A stretch of DNA of 64,000 bases from Actinomycetota bacterium (GTDB lineage: Bacteria > Actinomycetota > Actinomycetes > Actinomycetales > Dermatophilaceae). The notes beneath the pieces were generated by a model. It was given only the letters and a program-made list of their open reading frames with translations. It was not told the origin of the DNA and did not search any database. Position numbers and translations under genes: made by a program. The stretch lies in contig JAIUPO010000009.1 of the NCBI GenBank assembly GCA_020160805.1, positions 1-64,000 of the forward strand. Direction: 5' to 3'. This document shows, piece after piece, positions 61,308-64,000 of this stretch. How positions within the stretch are numbered: the stretch's first letter is position 1; each line of letters opens with the position of its first letter.

Positions 61308-63256
61308 CGGAACATCCCCTCGAGTCGCATCCCCTCGAGTCACATCCCCTGGAGTCATTGCCCCCGTCGGATGCCGAGCGTGGCGCGCAGCCCACCCGCG
61401 GTGACGTAATCCGGTCGAGCCCAAGCCTCAGATCAGCGCTCACCCCCGAGCCGGGTGCCTCCATCGTCCTGCCTCGGCGCCCACCCCGTGTGGGTCAGCT
61501 CATTGGCCGGGACTTCCTTCGGGCCTTCATCGCAAACCCGGTGCGCGAGAATGCTATCCGCGCCCGAGGTGGTGGCGCCTCGGGAGTCATGGTCGTCTCG
61601 CTCGGACTCGTCGCGTTCGGGGTTGCTGCACTCGGTGTGCTCCTCGCCGCGCGTCTGGCAGCCCTCCCGATTGGCCCGGGCTCGGCGACGCTCGGCAGCG
61701 CCACGGCGCCGGGGCGACCGGTCGGCATACCCGTCTTCGCTTATCCCGCCCTGATGTGCCTGCTGCTGTTCGCGGTGGCGATCGGCATCTTCGGGGCAAC
61801 CTTCGCCAAGCGCACACTCGCCACCCTCGCCGTCGTGATGCTGCTCGTGCCGACCGTGCTCCTTGCGGGGACGGCCTGGCAGTTCCGAAGCAGCGCCTGG
61901 AGTGGCTATCTCGCTTTGCCGACCGTCGCCCTCATCGCCCCGGCCGTCGTGGCCATGCGTCGCCGCCAGGCATCAGCGGACCTGGTCATCGTCGTCGCCG
62001 CCATCCTGGCCAGCCTGGCCGTTGGCGCCACGGCGATCACGCAGATCATCGCCTACACCGCCGCTGGCACCTCCGGAGGGCTGCCGCTCTTCGGCGCGGG
62101 CCTGGAACAGGTCGTCACGATGCTCGGGGTCCTCGTGGCGCCGATGGCGATCCTCGCGGGCGGCGGGGCCGTGTCTTTCGCTCGGACGGCGACGGGCTTC
62201 GTTGGCCGGTCGATCGAGCGGACGGCGCGCGGCCGAAGCGCGCCGCTCGTGGTCATCGCCACCCTCCTCCTCGTTCTGGCCGTCGCGATGACCGTCATGG
62301 ATGTGGCGGGCGCTCGCAGCCCCGGTCGATGGCTGGTGCGTCTCGCCGTGACTGCCGCTGTGATGGTGCTGGGCATCGCATGGTGGCGCTGGGCTGCCAG
62401 AGGCGTCCCGGCGACCGCCGATGCCGTCGAAAGCGGTGCCTCGACCGGTGCGCCGACCGTCGCTATCGTCCTTGCCGCGTTCACCGCGCCCCTGACCCTC
62501 GGCCTGGTCGCCGCAAGCGTGCTCAGCGCCGTGGGCGGCGGCACCGGCCTCGTCGGCCCCGTCACCAGGCTCGCCGACGCGATGGGGCATGCGTGGACCG
62601 GCACGACATACGCCCTGCTCGTCGGGGCACTCTTCCTCGCCGCCGCCGCGTATGTCGCCCGCTCCCGCCCCAGCCTCGCGGCTGCCTGGCTGGGGCTGGC
62701 CGGCCTCGTTCTCATCGCCCTCGTGGGCTGGAATCAGCTCTTCCCCGGCCCCGAGTGGGGTGGCTTCACGATCACCGACATCGCCCGGGCGGGGTCCGTG
62801 CTCCTCCTCGCGGGCGCGGTGTGGTTGCTCGTGCGGCTGCGGTCATTGCCGCTGCTGCTCGCGGCGTTCGACGTTCGGGAAGCCTTCGCGATCAGCGGCG
62901 TGCTCGTGTTGATCTTGCAGGGCTCGTTCGCGGCCGATCCGTTCGGTGCGCTCTTCGGCTTCGCCGGGATCGGGTTGGTCTTCTTCGGTGTGGTCTGGGG
63001 CTTCCTGACCTCCGGCGCGCACTCCTCCGTCACCGGCCTCCCCGGCCTCGGGCGCACGGCGGTGTTGTTGTCGTATGCCGTGCTCAGCACCACCCTGCTC
63101 GCCTGGGGGCTCGCAACCGGCCCGGACGCGCACGCCACGATGAGTGGCGCCTTCGGTCAGGTCGGCAGCAATCTCCTGGGCAGCACCGTGCTGCTCGCGC
63201 TCATTGCCGCGTGGCTGCCAGGTCAGTCGACGCCGATTCACTCCCGGGCAGCCTGA
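61304..63256 (+). CDS. Multi-pass membrane protein of unknown function
   Basis: A 650-residue hydrophobic protein with about fifteen predicted membrane helices in several blocks. The N-terminal 80 residues are hydrophilic and cytoplasmic, with three tandem copies of a HPLES pentapeptide. It is coupled by an ATGA overlap to the beta-propeller gene, so the two probably form a complex in the cell envelope, with the propeller outside. No recognised transport or enzyme motif is seen. Confidence 0.6.
   Translation: MTEHPLESHPLESHPLESLPPSDAERGAQPTRGDVIRSSPSLRSALTPEPGASIVLPRRPPRVGQLIGRDFLRAFIANPVRENAIRARGGGASGVMVVSLGLVAFGVAALGVLLAARLAALPIGPGSATLGSATAPGRPVGIPVFAYPALMCLLLFAVAIGIFGATFAKRTLATLAVVMLLVPTVLLAGTAWQFRSSAWSGYLALPTVALIAPAVVAMRRRQASADLVIVVAAILASLAVGATAITQIIAYTAAGTSGGLPLFGAGLEQVVTMLGVLVAPMAILAGGGAVSFARTATGFVGRSIERTARGRSAPLVVIATLLLVLAVAMTVMDVAGARSPGRWLVRLAVTAAVMVLGIAWWRWAARGVPATADAVESGASTGAPTVAIVLAAFTAPLTLGLVAASVLSAVGGGTGLVGPVTRLADAMGHAWTGTTYALLVGALFLAAAAYVARSRPSLAAAWLGLAGLVLIALVGWNQLFPGPEWGGFTITDIARAGSVLLLAGAVWLLVRLRSLPLLLAAFDVREAFAISGVLVLILQGSFAADPFGALFGFAGIGLVFFGVVWGFLTSGAHSSVTGLPGLGRTAVLLSYAVLSTTLLAWGLATGPDAHATMSGAFGQVGSNLLGSTVLLALIAAWLPGQSTPIHSRAA
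61313..61357 (+). repeat. Three tandem copies of a 15-bp repeat inside the membrane gene
   Basis: CATCCCCTCGAGTCG, CATCCCCTCGAGTCA and CATCCCCTGGAGTCA follow one another in frame and encode three HPLES units. Being a multiple of three bases, gain or loss of copies would keep the frame. Confidence 0.7.
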
Positions 63257-63777
63257 CGCGCTCGGTAGGCCGCGACGGCATTGCGATTGCTGCAGGCGGT
63301 GGAGCAGTAAATCCGCGAGCGATTGCGCGACAGGTCGAGCACCACGCCCTCGCACGTTTCATCCGCGCACACCGCAAGCCGGCTGAGCTCGTCCGCGCGG
63401 ATGAGGTCGATCATCGCCATCGCCGTCTCCACGAGGATCCGATCGGCCCACGGTGCATCCGGCCCCGACGCGTGGATGTGCCAGTCGAAACCTTCGTGCC
63501 GGACCAACTGCGGCAAGGCTTTGGCCTCCGCGAGCATGGCGTTGATCAGCGCGGGCGCGGTGTCGCGGTCGGCGAGCAGCAACTCGCGCAGCCGTGGCCG
63601 CAGGCCGATGACCTGCGCAAACTCTGCCCTGTCCCGGTCGTGACGACCGGTGTATTCCCATTGGACAAAGAACGCATCGAGGTCGGCCGGGGTCGTGAGG
63701 GTCGCCGGCTCCAAGCCCGAGTTGACCAATGCCGCGGCGGCCGTGAGGGCCAGCCGTGCGTCATGAGTCAAATTCAT
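63238..63777 (-). CDS. CGNR zinc-finger (ABATE-domain) regulator
   Basis: A 179-residue protein with an N-terminal ABATE stress-response-type domain and a C-terminal CGNR zinc finger: CADETCEGVVLDLSRNR near 136 and CSTACSNRNAVAAYRAR near 158. Such proteins are putative transcription regulators. It is divergent from an EamA transporter gene, with only 39 bases between the two starts, and may control it. The end overlaps the upstream convergent gene by 19 bases. Confidence 0.82.
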   Translation of the reverse strand: MNLTHDARLALTAAAALVNSGLEPATLTTPADLDAFFVQWEYTGRHDRDRAEFAQVIGLRPRLRELLLADRDTAPALINAMLAEAKALPQLVRHEGFDWHIHASGPDAPWADRILVETAMAMIDLIRADELSRLAVCADETCEGVVLDLSRNRSRIYCSTACSNRNAVAAYRARQAARE

Positions 63778-63778
63778 G

Positions 63779-63808
63779 TTGACATATTACCTGCTCCTTC
63801 CGTACTGT
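63779..63808 (+). promoter_or_regulatory. Promoter for the EamA gene
   Basis: TTGACA at 63779-63784 and TACTGT at 63803-63808 have an 18-base spacer. The ATG of the EamA gene begins nine bases after the -10, so the transcript is probably leaderless or nearly so. This lies within the short divergent gap to the CGNR gene. Confidence 0.6.
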
Positions 63809-63816
63809 AATGCGTC

Positions 63817-64000
63817 ATGGCACTGATGACGGATGACGTGGTGGCCGTGCAGGGGGCGTCTACCGCGTCCTCCCGACTCGGCGTCGGCCTGGGCTTGGCT
63901 CTGGCGTCGGCGACCGGGTTCGCACTCTCCGGCCCCCTGGCCCGCGGTCTCCTCGACACCGGCTGGAATGCCGCCGCTGTCGTCCTCGTGCGTATGACCG
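63817..64000 (+). CDS. EamA/DMT family transporter, partial at window end
   Basis: The first 61 codons of a membrane protein that continues past the window. A hydrophilic start is followed by a first membrane helix (GLGLALASATGFALSGPLARGLL) and the pattern of a drug/metabolite transporter (EamA), including the NAAAVVLVRM segment. The divergent CGNR regulator supports a regulated transporter. The family call from the N-terminus alone is tentative. Confidence 0.6.
   Translation, partial: MALMTDDVVAVQGASTASSRLGVGLGLALASATGFALSGPLARGLLDTGWNAAAVVLVRMT

Noticed and set aside
61756-63810. 684-codon plus-strand frame, Arg/Pro-rich
   Set aside because: It is a shadow of the multi-pass membrane gene in another frame; composition is Arg/His/Pro-heavy with no motif.

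Overview
This window looks like a chromosomal segment of a high-GC actinobacterium, probably of the order Micrococcales; the family (Dermatophilaceae/Intrasporangiaceae-like) is only a guess. The signs are GC-rich third codon positions, many GTG starts, four-base stop/start overlaps (GTGA, ATGA), a DtxR/IdeR-type iron box, an actinobacterial CsoR, a DUF222/HNH (13E12-like) gene, a CGNR zinc-finger regulator and a cydABDC operon. No rRNA, tRNA or CRISPR array was found.

Layout. About 1-11,280 is an accessory island on the minus strand. It holds a truncated Tn7-like transposition module (TnsA-like nuclease and a TnsB-like DDE integrase cut after its catalytic core) led by a small putative DNA-binding protein. 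Next comes a compact type I restriction-modification operon, hsdR-hsdS-X-Y-hsdM, where X is a DUF5655 protein with a PD-(D/E)XK nuclease-like N-terminus and Y is an Abi_2/HEPN-type protein. A frameshifted small gene lies at its edge. About 11,300-24,400 is core-like: an AAA ATPase, two DUF202 membrane proteins, a DUF3806 protein, a rhodanese, an S10 carboxypeptidase-like protein, an Fpg/Nei glycosylase and an App1 phosphatase. It also holds a GNAT-like/HprK-PqqD two-gene cassette, a secreted-domain membrane protein with a DUF2207-like partner, and a GT87 mannosyltransferase.

About 24,300-39,400 carries a GDT1-type cation transporter, pheA, the iron-regulated efeUOB operon, and two decayed gene fragments joined at their broken 5' ends. 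It continues with PlsC-like and patatin-like lipid genes, zwf, a diacylglycerol-kinase-like gene, DinB and LysE genes, serS, a HAD phosphatase and a TrmH-family methyltransferase. About 39,340-47,290 has two VOC proteins, csoR-copA for copper homeostasis, purB, a GNAT, a low-molecular-weight tyrosine phosphatase and a Tat-exported polysaccharide deacetylase. About 47,340-55,470 is the cydABDC bd-oxidase operon next to an orphan molybdopterin oxidoreductase. The last part has the DUF222/HNH gene, an alpha/beta hydrolase, galE, a membrane-anchored beta-propeller protein with a polytopic partner, a CGNR regulator and the start of an EamA transporter that runs off the end.

Features that cut across genes: the heptamer GTATGCC/GGCATAC occurs roughly sixty times from 11.3 kb onward, far above base-composition expectation, and is sparser in the island. 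Long perfect hairpins sit at several gene ends. The most promising candidates for an undescribed system are the RM operon carrying two extra nuclease-like genes and the GNAT/HprK-PqqD cassette.
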